A stretch of 42,933 nt of DNA from assembly GCA_002633005.1 (NCBI GenBank), contig NMRA01000424.1, positions 329,435 through 372,367 of the forward strand, in the 5' to 3' direction. Of the stretch, positions 10,245-21,000 are shown piece by piece. A program made the translations under genes and the position numbers. The notes beneath the pieces were generated by a model. It was given only the letters and a program-made list of their open reading frames with translations, had not been told where the DNA came from and did no database searches. The stretch comes from Phoronis australis. Lineage: Eukaryota; Phoronida; Phoronidae. Numbering within the stretch: the first letter of the stretch is position 1; every line of letters begins with the position of its first letter.

Positions 10245-10330
10245 ATTTGGCGGGAAACCGAGGACGGAGTCGAACCCAGGACCCTGGAATTGCCGGTCGC
10301 CTACTTTACCACTACACCATGCAGCGACTG
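10245..10330 (-). mobile_element. tRNA-derived SINE (head with A and B boxes)
   Basis: On the minus strand TGGTGTAGTGG (10319-10309) fits the RNA polymerase III A box TRGYNNANNNG. GGTTCGACTCC (10276-10266) is a perfect B box GGTTCGANNCC. Spacing is that of a tRNA gene. The anticodon stem does not pair and no intact cloverleaf forms, so it is a tRNA-derived short interspersed element, not a tRNA gene. The element probably continues into the palindrome at 10222-10243. It lies in an intron or upstream region of the MAM gene. Confidence 0.72.
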
Positions 10331-10439
10331 ACGTCATCAAGAGTGAAAATAGAATACTTAAATGAGCACGCGCAATAATCCCATGTTCAACAAACCGCAT
10401 TGTACTGTACTCACACGCTACGAAAAATAAGACACACAA

Positions 10440-10890
10440 TTTCCATAAAAATGATATCTTAATTCAGTGAAAATTTTCTCTCATGTCATCTTACTTGCAA
10501 ATCGCCGATCTCCAGTTTGAATGCGGGTATCGTGTCGTTAAGATCTTTGACTTGAGAATTCTATTCAGTTACCAGTGGTAACCTACTTTAGCAGACGATA
10601 ATTTATCGCTCGCAGCTTAGCGTGAAAAAGAACGTGTTTTAAGCTATAATAGTTGGTAAACCTTAATTTATCAATTGAATTTATTTCTATTATATTTAAG
10701 TTTTCAATTGGTTTTGAGCATTATTTGACAAAATTACCCCGGCTTTTAATAAAAGGTCACGACCTCCGACCCCGGGCCTCTGACATAGAAAGTAGTTACA
10801 AAGCCATGGAGAGTCTGAAAAGGTAAATCGATTCATTGTAATGTTTCTCGTTTAGTATGTGGTATAAATAGATCATTAAATGTTCTCAGC
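10440..10890. other. AT-rich DNA, nothing recognised
   Basis: Low-complexity AT-rich sequence with no coherent frame and no repeat I could pair. Confidence 0.5.
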
Positions 10891-11008
10891 CGTTACCCCC
10901 CTTATCTAGAGCCCTCGTGGAATTTGGAGAATTATCACCCTTGGGGCTAACGCCCCTCGGGCGATAATTCTCCAAAATCCACTCGAGCTCTAGAGAACGG
11001 GGATAACG
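10891..11008. mobile_element. Foldback/MITE-like hairpin element, 118 bp
   Basis: The two halves are imperfect inverted copies: CGTTACCCCCCTTATCTAGA on the left, and CGTTATCCCCGTTCTCTAGA read from the right end inward. Both then share TGGAGAATTATC. The centre is a GC-rich tip (GGGGCTAACGCCCC). Almost the whole length can fold into one stem. No coding capacity; a target duplication is not obvious. Confidence 0.7.
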
Positions 11009-12320
11009 ACTTCGCCATGTAACAATCTATATCGATATGACGAAGTTGCGTGCAAATTCTATCATTCCTGGTCTGGAGAAAAATTTATCATTCTTCTTTC
11101 AGGCAAACTATTGGAACATGTGATACTGCATACCCTGACTCATAGATGCCTCATCATTTGCACCAACAGCCTTCATAAACCATCTTCTTTCACGTTCTTT
11201 CCCGGATGTGTCCCTCTGCAATAAAATCAGCTATTATACCACTGAAATTTATTAGTTTGTGAATTTGATCAATTAAATTTGCTTGAAACTTCCAAAGGAA
11301 CTAATAACGAACGGAAGAGCGTCGTAGTTCGTTCTGCAATGCCAGTTTTTGAGCGAAAGCAAAGTTTCATAAGTCGACGCATGATTAGGCGACAGAACGT
11401 CGACTGTTTTCACTGTAAGTTTGATATGGGACTTCCGTGGTGCTCCGGCAGAAATTCACGGTTATCGTTCTATGTGCGTTTGTTTATCGCGAATATCGTG
11501 AATTGCGCAACGTAGCCTCAGACTATTAGTATACAGGTATGTCTAGTTTGCATGCATGCACCCATGGAGGAGGGGGGAGTGGCTCGGGACCTTGAACGAT
11601 CCCCAATATCTGGCAATGTAGGCAAATAGGTCAGCCCCAGAGGAAAAAATGGTAAAGTAGAAAACTCGACAAAGGCAGGAAATTCCAATGTAAGGCGAGT
11701 GCACATTTCATTGCTCCTCTCAAAGTACCTCGTTTTTTGTTTTTTAGCAAAAGGTCCACATCCACAAAAAATCGAGCCCCATTGTTTGGCTGGGTGCGCG
11801 CATGGATTGTATTTTTTCTAAAATGTCCGTTATATAATACAGTTTTGGCCCAACAGTGTTTTTTTTTCCTATTTCAGGAATAGTAAAGTGTGTTTTTCAG
11901 TGTATAGAAAATTGCCGATTGACTTGCACATTTTGGTGGCACTGCAAAAGTGATTACTGCGCAGTATTGTTTAGGATATAATACTTCATTTTAGCATCGG
12001 ATTTAAACCTCTTACACCATGACCAGTTACTAGCAATTTTAATATGACATTTTAAGTATTTCGTCTTCAATTCATGTACTTTTAAACAAGAAATCAACGC
12101 AAAAACTAAAAAAATAATTATTTTTGTTTGACGTCATCAGTGGATCCGGTTCGCATTATTTTCTACACACTTAAAATACTTTGGTTTGGGGGTCGGGTCT
12201 CAGCGTCTAATTATTCGGTTTCAATGTTGAGCTAGTGAGTTTGATGCTGCGCCACTACCCATTTATTCAAAATGACTTTTTTCGCCAACAATGTTGCTTT
12301 AAACTGAAGTTATATCTCAC
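11009..12320. other. No supported gene; probable first intron region
   Basis: Open frames at 11279-11515 (plus) and 11706-11518 (minus) have no motif or splice support. If the exon at 12470-12321 belongs to the MAM gene, this is its first intron. Confidence 0.4.
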
Positions 12321-12470
12321 CGTTTGCGTCATAGGATGATGTTGATTGTCTTGGTAGATGTTCCTATCATCTGTGCCACTCTGTCCATGCGGTAGGCCCA
12401 TTGAGGCAGTGAGCAACACTGCTGTTATAAAAACAACATGAAACCAACGACCTTCCGTAGTTGTGACCAT
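12321..12470 (-). CDS. Signal-peptide first exon of a secreted protein (possibly the MAM gene)
   Basis: The ATG at 12470 opens 50 codons ending at ACG before a canonical GTGAGA donor, phase 0. The N-terminus has a charged start (TTEGRW), a hydrophobic core (FHVVFITAVLLTASMG) and a likely cleavage just before LPHG, followed by a polar stretch (DDRNIYQDNQHH). That is a textbook secretory signal. It is on the same strand and upstream of the MAM exons, which need a signal peptide, so it is a good candidate for exon 1. But no exon with a phase-0 entry was identified to link them. A TATA-like TATTTATA lies about 40 bp upstream. It could instead start a different secreted protein. Confidence 0.55.
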
Positions 12471-12499
12471 CTTTCGTGATCTACTTTTATCAGTGCTGT

Positions 12500-14180
12500 G
12501 GACACGATATAAATACAGCTAGCAGGGCATCTGGCGGCAAGTTGATTTGGGGGATTAGGAAACTTATTACTTTTTGATCATATACGCTAGTAATTGTTTC
12601 TTAACTTACGCCGTCTACGTCAAATTACTAAAGTGTACCAGCATGTCTAGCTACCGCACTTTAAGTCTCTGCTTCGAAGAGCACTTTTAAAACCAGAGGT
12701 GTGTTTCATCATAAGTTTCTCAAGACTTACAGCAGCAATTTTGTCTTACGCCCAACACAACAATGTAATTAAATATCAATCGACCGAAACTGAAAATTCT
12801 TTCTTAAAAATATACACATTTCTGCTAGATTCTGATATATTTTCAACAACTTTTTTAGACCGTGACGACATCCTGATTACTTAGATTAACTTATTCTTAG
12901 CAACTCTGAAGTGGGGGTGTCAGCCATGATGTTTACGTCTTCTTCATAAAACAGCTTTCAGTGGATGCTTTCGCCGTTCATGTAGTTTAGCTCATAAATA
13001 TCAATAAAACGTTCTGAAATTGCTTATTAAGTTTCTATAAACTCACGAGAGTCAGTATGACACGTCTTCTACTGGAATTTCTAAAAAATGGTCACTAAAA
13101 TCCCGTGTGTTTGCAAGGCGTACGTAAAAGTATACCTAGATATGGGACATTAACGACGGTGCGAGGGTGAAGAATGCATATGACTGGAAGCCGGTGGAAT
13201 TCACTGGGAGTTTACAACAATACAATATATTGTGTACACATATGAGCTTCAGTTACTTTGTTGTTTGGTCATTATGGTAGGACTGAGAAATGTTGTGACG
13301 TCACACGCAGATGGACAAAATCCCCTCATTAACCATGCGACAGAAATGGAAATGACCTCGGCATAACTCCTACATTTTTCCTTCGAATACTTTGGTAAGA
13401 CCTTGCCACGCTGTTAAGTCTGTGGTTGTTTTTAATAAGCGATTGTTCATATGCTTAAAAGCTCTTGCAGCTGGTCAGCTGATTTCGTATTAAGTTGGTT
13501 TTGCATCTCATTAAAATGTTATAATGCTATTTGCCGACTTGCCGGATTTTTGGTGCGAAGCTTTTTTGAACACAATTGTATCAGCGGGGCAAACTTTTTG
13601 TATAAAATGAACACTTGTGCATGAGCAGCTACTATACTTCCGGAAATTCGACGCTTTTTAGACGAGGTGATACGGAAGAAAATACCTTCCACCAAAAAAC
13701 TTTGAAACAAAACGAAATTTTGTTTTATAAGACCATCGGTGTTGTCGATTCAACATCATGTGCCAGAAAATTGGTAATTTTGTACGATAAAAGGTGTTAT
13801 TAATGGTAAATGAAATGTCCTGGTGTTATTATCCAATGTTCTACCCTAAATGAAAACTCATTTCACTATGTTATTCTTACTCTGAGGCAAATTTGTCTCT
13901 GGGACTCCACAAAACGAACCCTACAGTTATTGCTAGAGAACTTGACTCGCCTTGACAACTCAACTTCAAAGGCTTTATCCAAAAGCAACGGACTGTCAAT
14001 TCCTTCAATTCCCTGACATCACTTCCTGTTTGAGTACAAACAAGTTCAAGGTCAATATTTTAGAAGCGGGTGGATAAATCAAGGTTTTGTTTTCGTCATA
14101 AAACTAGAACACTAGTGAAAGAATATAAAAAGTGGGTTACGGAAAAACATGCCATATTTAATGGTCTAGTAGAATGGTTT
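12500..14180. other. Intergenic DNA, no supported gene
   Basis: Open frames at 12699-12884, 13519-13710, 13615-13803 and 13810-14016 overlap each other, lack motifs and have no splice context. Confidence 0.45.
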
Positions 14181-14182
14181 AC

Positions 14183-14240
14183 TGGGGTTCAAACCCGAGA
14201 TCGTAAGAAAGCTGAAGCTCAACCACTCAGCTATATCTCA
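14183..14240 (-). mobile_element. tRNA-derived SINE head (second)
   Basis: On the minus strand TAGCTGAGTGG (14233-14223) matches the A box exactly, and GGTTTGAACCC (14195-14185) differs from the B box by one base. The stretch between is too poorly paired for a working tRNA. It is probably a different SINE family from the one at 10245-10330, judging by the head sequence. Confidence 0.6.
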
Positions 14241-14401
14241 TCCACTAAACTGGGTTTTTGCAAAGATATAAAATGTGTTTCAACGTATTATTTTCGTGAC
14301 CGGTTGCATTTTTAATTTTAATTCGTATTGTGCGAGTTAGCAAACTCGAAAATCTAACTCTGATTTGCATTTGTCATGAATGGACATGTTTGCCCGATTG
14401 T

Positions 14402-14427
14402 TACTCTGCGCGTGTAAGCGCAGAGTA
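14402..14427. repeat. Hairpin at the start of the GGTGCA repeat block
   Basis: TACTCTGCGC pairs perfectly with GCGCAGAGTA across a six-base loop. A related half (CGCGCAGAGT) stands at the start of the last repeat unit at 15581. Confidence 0.75.
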
Positions 14428-15905
14428 CTGTTGTTCCTGGGTTTTCTTCAATTTTATTCTTCTTATTCTTCTTCCGACCAAATTGACACTTAATAACTCC
14501 AAATTGGGTGCAGGTACGTTCTTTAAATTCAGCATATGATTCTTTACAGTGCATAAATTTTGATCCGTGATATAATCATATTCCATATTGCACCTGATGA
14601 GGTCGTTTGGTGCAAAGGTCATATAATTTTCAAAATGCTACTTCTTCACTTTTGAAGCTATCTTTTTCAAATTCGGTGCACAGGTATAAGTCAATAAACC
14701 AATTTAAAAAAATTATTTTCCGAGTAATCTGGCCATCCAATCAGGTTAAACAGGTCAAAGGTCATTAGGTGCAAAATAATACTTTGAGCTAGAAATTTCA
14801 AATTCACTGGTCTGATTGGCACAAGTAATTCAATTCGGAGTCTAGTGTTTCAGGTCATTTTGTGCACACACGGGGTCATTAGGTGCATTTTTCTTCTGAA
14901 AATTTGACCTTTTCATTTACCAAGTATTCTGATGTGTCAACGGTTAGACAACTGTGATTCTCAGCATTAACACATTTTTCATGGGTTTTGCAATAATTCT
15001 CCTAAAGCCGCTTCTAATGCACCGGATACGGTCAATTAGTGCAAAGGTCATCTAACGTTCAAAATGTTATATCTCACGTTTTCAAGGAAATCTTTTCAAT
15101 TTCAGCACACTGGGGTAAGTCAACATGCCAATTGAACACCCTACTTTACTACGTTATAGCCCTAACCAATCAGAAAAAATAGGTCACACGTCATTGATTG
15201 CAAACTAAAATTTTGAGCTAGAGACTTCAAATATCTTTTTACTAAATGCGATTGAGTTTGAAATCTAAATTTCCAGGTCATTAGGTGCTTCCATGGGGTC
15301 ATTTGGTGCATTTTTCGTCTGAAAGTTTGACCAATTCATTCATCTTGTATTCTGAAGTGCTTAAAGTAAAACATCTGGGATTCTTAGCATTAACCACACT
15401 TTAAATCGAGTTTACAATTATTACCTCATAGGGGTTCATAATGCACTGAAAGAGGTCAATTAGTGGAAAGGTCTTCAAAATATTAACATGAAATTTCTAC
15501 TACAATTTTAAAGAATTCATTTTCATGCTGGTAAACGGATTGCTGTCAGTAACTTCCCAAAACAATTCCAGTGATACGTACGCGCAGAGTCCATTGTTGT
15601 CATACCGAGACAATAATCTTTCTAGTTCTTCTTATTCTTCTTCCGACCAACTTTGAGGCTTAATAACTCCAAATTGGGTGAGGGTATGGTCTTTAAATTT
15701 AGCATATAGCATTTGGCAGTATATAAATTTTGTTTCGTTATAGCTATCTTTTTCAAATTCAGTGCACAGGTGTAAGTCAACATGACAATTTAAAAATCAC
15801 TTTTCTAAGTAATCGAATCATTCAATCAGGTAAAACAGGTCAAAGGTCATTAGGTGCAAACTAAAATTTAGAGCTAAACACTTCAAATTCACAAGTCAAG
15901 GCTTT
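14402..15905. repeat. Block of diverged repeat units containing GGTCATTAGGTGCA-like phrases
   Basis: A unit beginning TTCTTCTTATTCTTCTTCCG with TAATAACTCCAAATTGGGTG recurs about 1,170 bp apart (TAATAACTCC at 14491 and 15661). Both copies go on to CTATCTTTTTCAAATTC, GTGCACAGGT.TAAGTCAA and AGGTCAAAGGTCATTAGGTG. A middle, more diverged copy starts near 15030 (GTGCAAAGGTCAT, then TTCAAAATGTTATATC). The short phrase (A/T)GGTGCA recurs throughout. No open frame survives. It looks like a non-coding mobile or satellite-like family; a related scrap is at 26281-26340. Confidence 0.7.
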
Positions 15906-16259
15906 GCAGCAGTGGCTGGAGCATAAACATACATTACGTCGGACATTTTGTTTGAGTAGGCTTGTGAAGGTACGGTCGGGATTAATAAAGGATTAACTCG
16001 AAGCAATCTTCAGTCAATCATAGCACCGAAAGCTATTAGCACCGGTCTGTAACAACCTGCGCCCACCCCCACACGCGGGAAAACGTGACAACGATGTATT
16101 TTTTTTCTGTTTCATGTATATGTTGAACAGTTTAATCACTTCTATGAGTCAGAAGAAGCGGTGCATAACTTGGATGATCAGTCAGATTTTAATAAAATTA
16201 ATAATTTTATGAAGTATATAAGTGTATGAATGACATGAAATTGGGTAAAGCTGCTGGAA

Positions 16260-17204
16260 ATGATGGCATTTCGTTGGAATTTTTCAAGTTCGCAACACCC
16301 GCGTTTAACTTTACAGTCTCTCGTTTGTCTGTTTAATAAAATTTTTGTTACGGGGAATTACCCATCTCAATGGAATTCAGGTATTGTACTCCCGGTGTTC
16401 AAGTCTGGAAATAAGAATGACCCATATAATTACAGAGGAATCACGTTACAGATGGCTGGCAAGATATTTGCGCGGTTGTTATGTAACCGACTCCATTCAT
16501 GGGCGGATGCGAACAATATCGTGTGTGAGGCTCAAACTGGTTTCGGGAATGGGTACTCCATAGTGGATAACATGTTTATCCTAGATACACTACTTAACAA
16601 ACATCTGTTGAAACGCAGAGGCCAGTTTAATTGTCTTATTGTTGACTTTGAAAAAGTTTGGGTCTGGCGAGAGGGTCTTAAGTTTAAAATGTCAAGTTTT
16701 GGAATATATAGAAAAATGCATAAAATTCTAAACAGTATGTATGAAAATGTGACGTCTTCCATCTTGCTGAATGGAGATGGTTACGTTACCGATTTCTTCC
16801 AATGTACGATGGGTGTAAGACAAGGGTGTCAATTATCTCACTTTCTCTTCTCTCTATTTATAAATGATTTAGAAAGTGATTTACAAAATGTAAAGGGCTC
16901 GTGTGTAAATATTGGAATATTGAATTTATATTTGTTGTTGTTTGCCGATGATTTGGTTCTTGTCGCTAAAACCGCTATTGCCATGCAAAAATTAATTACC
17001 AAACTAGAAGGATATTGTAATAAAGGGAAGCTTCATGTGAATATATCGAAGACAAAAATTATAGTCTCTAGAAAAGGGGGATACTTGAGAACTTATGAAA
17101 AGTGGAAATTATTTGGCGAAACTGTACCAACGACTTCAGACTATAATTATTTGGGTGTCAAGTTTACTCCTAAGGGTGTATTTACGAAGGCGCAAAAACG
17201 TTAG
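16260..17204 (+). pseudogene. LINE reverse transcriptase domain (inactivated)
   Basis: This 314-codon open frame contains the reverse-transcriptase blocks in order: WNSGIVLPVFKSGNKNDPYN with YRGITL, the FGNGYSIVDNMFIL block, CLIVDFEKVW, GVRQGCQLSHFLFSLFINDL, and the catalytic FADDLVLVA, then YLGVKFTPKG. The first aspartate block is damaged: after VDFEKVW the family's AFD...-type residues are missing, a small deletion. The true protein began upstream in another frame (KAAGNDG at about 16240), and the stop at 17202-17204 comes from a frameshift, since the next frame continues with ADKAAKA. The annotated Met is only the first in frame. Confidence 0.85.
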
Positions 17205-17244
17205 CTGACAAAGCGGCAAAGGCTATTTTGTACTAAAAAAGCAC

Positions 17245-17982
17245 ATGTTTAAGTACTATGAAATTCTTGAGCAAATGTGGTTTAAAATGTTTGATACAAA
17301 AATATTCCCGATCTTGTTATATGGTTCTGAGATTTGGGGATTTCACCCCGCACAAGGCATTGAATTCGTACAAAATAAATTTTGCAAATTTTTGTTGGGA
17401 CTTGGTCAGCATGTCTCAAACGCTGCAGTGAGGGGAGAGCTAGGTAGAGTGACAATGAAGGTACATGTACATCTATTATTGAGAATTTTTAAATACTGGT
17501 TAAAAATTATCAATTTGCCAAGCCATCGTTATCTTAGGGTATGCTACAATGTGCAATATGAAATGGCCAAGCAAAATAAGTCTTGCTGGGCTCTAAATGT
17601 TAAACGATTGTTATTTGTTTATGGTCTTGGAGTTGTTTGGATACAACAAAGTGTGGGCGATGCTGCCTCATTTATAAATGAATTTAAACAACGATGTTCC
17701 GCACATTCATCAATGATTATCCAGGGAAGGTTCAGTGGATTTGACAGAGAAGACAGATTACATGTATGGCCATGCTGTGACAGTGGGAAAGTGGAAACAG
17801 AGTTCCACTTTCTTCTTGAATGCAATTTATATTCGTATTTACGAGTGCAGTTTTTACCAAGGTACGATAAGGTGGAAGATAAAGTATTCAGAAATTTTCT
17901 ACAGAATCATGTTCTGAGAAAAGTTGCTAGATATTTAATTAATGCAAAGAAATGCCGAAATGAGTTCCTTGATAAGAATTAA
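17245..17982 (+). pseudogene. LINE C-terminal region with zinc-knuckle-like motif
   Basis: The 245-codon frame continues the same LINE: KIFPILLYGSEIWGF (thumb/connector of the reverse transcriptase), FCKFLLGLGQHVSNAAVRGE, and near the end a Cys/His cluster CCDSGKVETEFHFLLEC, resembling the C..C....E.HFLL.C motif at the C-terminus of many LINE proteins. It ends at TAA 17980-17982. It is offset from the preceding frame by frameshifts between 17195 and 17240, so the two were one protein. Confidence 0.8.
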
Positions 17983-18075
17983 TTTAGACTTGAAAAAGTA
18001 TTGTACTATCTTCGTGTAATATATTGTATTGTGGGCCGGAGGCCTGTTACATGAAATAAACCTATCTTTATTTTA

Positions 18076-21000
18076 ATTAAATTCCCTAGGTTCTAACGAA
18101 TTATTCATGCGTCATGTTGCAAGGTAGTTTGGGGATCGAGTCATTCCTTGCCATCTTTGTTTACACCCGATTCAGATTGGGTTTTGCGTCGGGTGCGTAA
18201 TGGAATTAAGTTGTTGCGTACCGGAACGCAAGCATTACGAGCTGTCTGAGAGTAGAGGAGTATATGGCAAAACCCGTCCGAGAAATTACGGCAATGTTGG
18301 GAAAATAGTATTCGATCAACAATATATGCAATGAATCATGACACAAGCAAAGATGGCGGGGAACGGTTCGAGCCGTGAATGTCCTTTCCGGAATGAGGAA
18401 CGCAATGATTTTTTAAGAACCCGGAGAAATTTAATTAACTTGAAATATTACTCTTCTTAAAACATAGAAAGTATCTCTCTATATGCACATCTATCAATTC
18501 AACCTAGCACATTTGAAAGGAATTTCATCCTTACAATCCGAGAAAGAATGCGTTAAGTGTTTGAAGGGTTTTCCTCCGTGTGACAGATGCCAAGCGAACT
18601 TATAAAATTTGACTTCGCTTTCGTAAACTGTAACATTGGTACTTTTTTCATGTGCATTCGAAGTAAATTGTAACAATTCCATAAACAAGTTTGGGGAGGC
18701 CTAGCAAAGTATATTGAAACAACGACATAAATTGTAATAGTTGTGAATTTTACAAAATTGATAAATTTTACGGCGTTTCAATGCCTATGAAATACACAAA
18801 AAGCTGAAATTTTCAACTGTATAGATAATTTCGTTGCTAATTTGAATTATATTGATATCAGCTTCACGAAATGTCAATAACTTAGTGTTACTTTAGTATT
18901 TAGAAAATCAATAATGTTCCGTGGATTTGTGTTGATACTGACTTGCTCGATGAGTCTGTCTTTTAAAACATGCAACGGAACTAACAGATGATTCGTGTAC
19001 GTTCATATATATAACTGTAGGGTGGTTGCATTTAAAACCATCAAGAGAATTATACAAAGTATTGCGCTTTCTCATAAAACAACCATACAGCAGTGTACAT
19101 GTGTAGCGTCACAGACACCTGCTTCAATCTTCTGTTCAGTTGTCGATCATCAGACGTACAATATTAATAAAGTAAATTGACAAGAGTCATAACAAACAAA
19201 TAAACTAAAATAGCACAAACATGTACATGTACATGTACTTGTATATCTCAATAGCCCATGTCTTTTTAAAAGGCGCACAGTAAAATGAAGATGTTAGCAG
19301 GCTTGTCTGCCTGTTCTAATTGTTGATTTCGTTTCTGGCATTTCCCGTTGTCAATCGCATATAACGGTTTAGAGTTTGATATAGACTACCAACCAGGCGA
19401 CTGTTGAAAATGTCCATGTTTCTGACACAAGGCGAACTTGACTATCGTGACTTTGCATGCTACGAAGCACAATTTTCCCGTTCTTTTAAAAAGAAAAAAC
19501 GGTATGTGATGTGTGCTTTGCAACACCAGCGATTTTCCACTAAACCAAAGAACGCTTTCATTCGGATGTCTTGCTTTTCAATCCAGTTGTCCCGTCTTCT
19601 TTCATTCTCGAATGTCGAAAACTTTGCAATAGGTGCTCAAAATAACATTATTTTTGTCATGATTATTGTTATATTACAGCGTCTAGATGTTAATCTTATA
19701 ACGATCATAAAAAATTCAGTGTCTCTTGTTCGTTAACTACCTGTATTCTTGTACATGTAATGGATATATTTCAATTATAAGTGTTTGCCTATTTAATTTT
19801 TCGGGAAATATTTATCTGCAAATGTTGGATAGTTAGTCGCTACAATTGTATATTCGCAATTTCTAGTTGCACTGCTGTATCTGAAATTTTATAGCACCAC
19901 AGATTCAATTAATATAAAATGTGGTTGATTTGTAATGCATGTATTTTTTCTAGCTCAATATCTCACAATTATGTTTTCTCGACAAGTTCTCCCGTACATA
20001 GATTGATCTGTCGTATCGCATAATATTCAGGCAGTGAGACGATACTACAAGCACAGTCTTTACAGTGACATTGCTACTTAATATGATGATAAAACAAAAA
20101 CTTTATCACTCGTCAAATCAGTGGCGATGTTCAGTGACTGAGAAATTGCTGAGCCTGGCCCGTGTATCAACCAAACTCTTTGCTAACAGCAAGTGTTACG
20201 GTCAGTTTGGAATGTGAATACTTTGCGAGTCATCAACTCGCTTCACCCATTTTATGTGTACACCACCAGCACTAAGGGAAATTGCAACTATAAAATTCGA
20301 TTTGGTTAAAGAACATCGATATCATGTCGGGCTTAAGTTTTGACTAAGGCGTTGAGTGTTTAATTAAAATGAGTTATCTTTCCTAAACTGAATATTAAAA
20401 TTGACACCTTAACACCTGTTGATTTTAAGTGATGTTTTAAAGCAGCTTGGCGTAAAATCAGATTGTTTTTGACAAATAACCAATTCCTATAATGAGGAAA
20501 GATTACTGTTAACATCTAATTCATGTTTAACTGATGTACAGTATCAAAACTGTTCATGTCGGATTCAAGTGGGTAACACGCACTTCTATACTTGTTACGA
20601 GCGTAAGGATTTCTGAACCCATGAAACGAGGGCACATTTCTGAAGGAGATTCAAATATGTATTACACGTGCACACAGTATAAACTCATCTTGTGTCGTCT
20701 AACAGATTTGGCTTGATTTCGTCAAAAATACCAGCAGCCAGATGTCTCAAACCCAAAGTAAACCGAACGTGTTCAGGGTAGCTGATTTTTCTTTCCTACA
20801 CAGCGCCCTCTATTAGTGACAAACGTCAATACTAAGAAGACCTAACTAGCATAAATAATTAAATGATTCACGTTAACAGTCATTTGTAGTAAGTTTGGAT
20901 GCGTCATTGCATGCATTGGTGTATTTGTATTTGATTGCCTAAGCATATGTTAAAAAATACAAGACCTTGGAAATAGCTTAGATTTTGAGAAAGAGTGGTG

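Larger units (their letters stand above)
16110..18075 (+). mobile_element. 5'-truncated non-LTR retrotransposon (LINE)
   Basis: The region carries the reverse transcriptase and C-terminal part of a LINE plus a short 3' tail. Coding similarity begins near 16130 (FYESEEAVHNLDD, then KLGKAAGNDGISLEFFK), with the endonuclease part missing. The 3' UTR follows the stop at 17982 and contains GGGCCGGAGGCCT, a small hairpin, and AATAAA at 18055-18060. At least three frame changes (near 16300, 17195 and 17235) make it inactive. Target duplications were not found. The LINE clade cannot be fixed by eye. Confidence 0.82.

Noticed and set aside
10245-10330. tRNA gene on minus
   Set aside because: Perfect A and B boxes but no anticodon stem and no closed acceptor stem, so a SINE head is the better call.
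12506-12515. TATA box for the signal-peptide exon
   Set aside because: TATTTATA on minus is only a loose match, and its complement TATAAATA would point the other way. I mention it only as context.
19404-19736. 110-codon plus frame
   Set aside because: Hydrophobic and lysine-rich patches without motif, splice context or neighbours; consistent with chance in AT-rich DNA.
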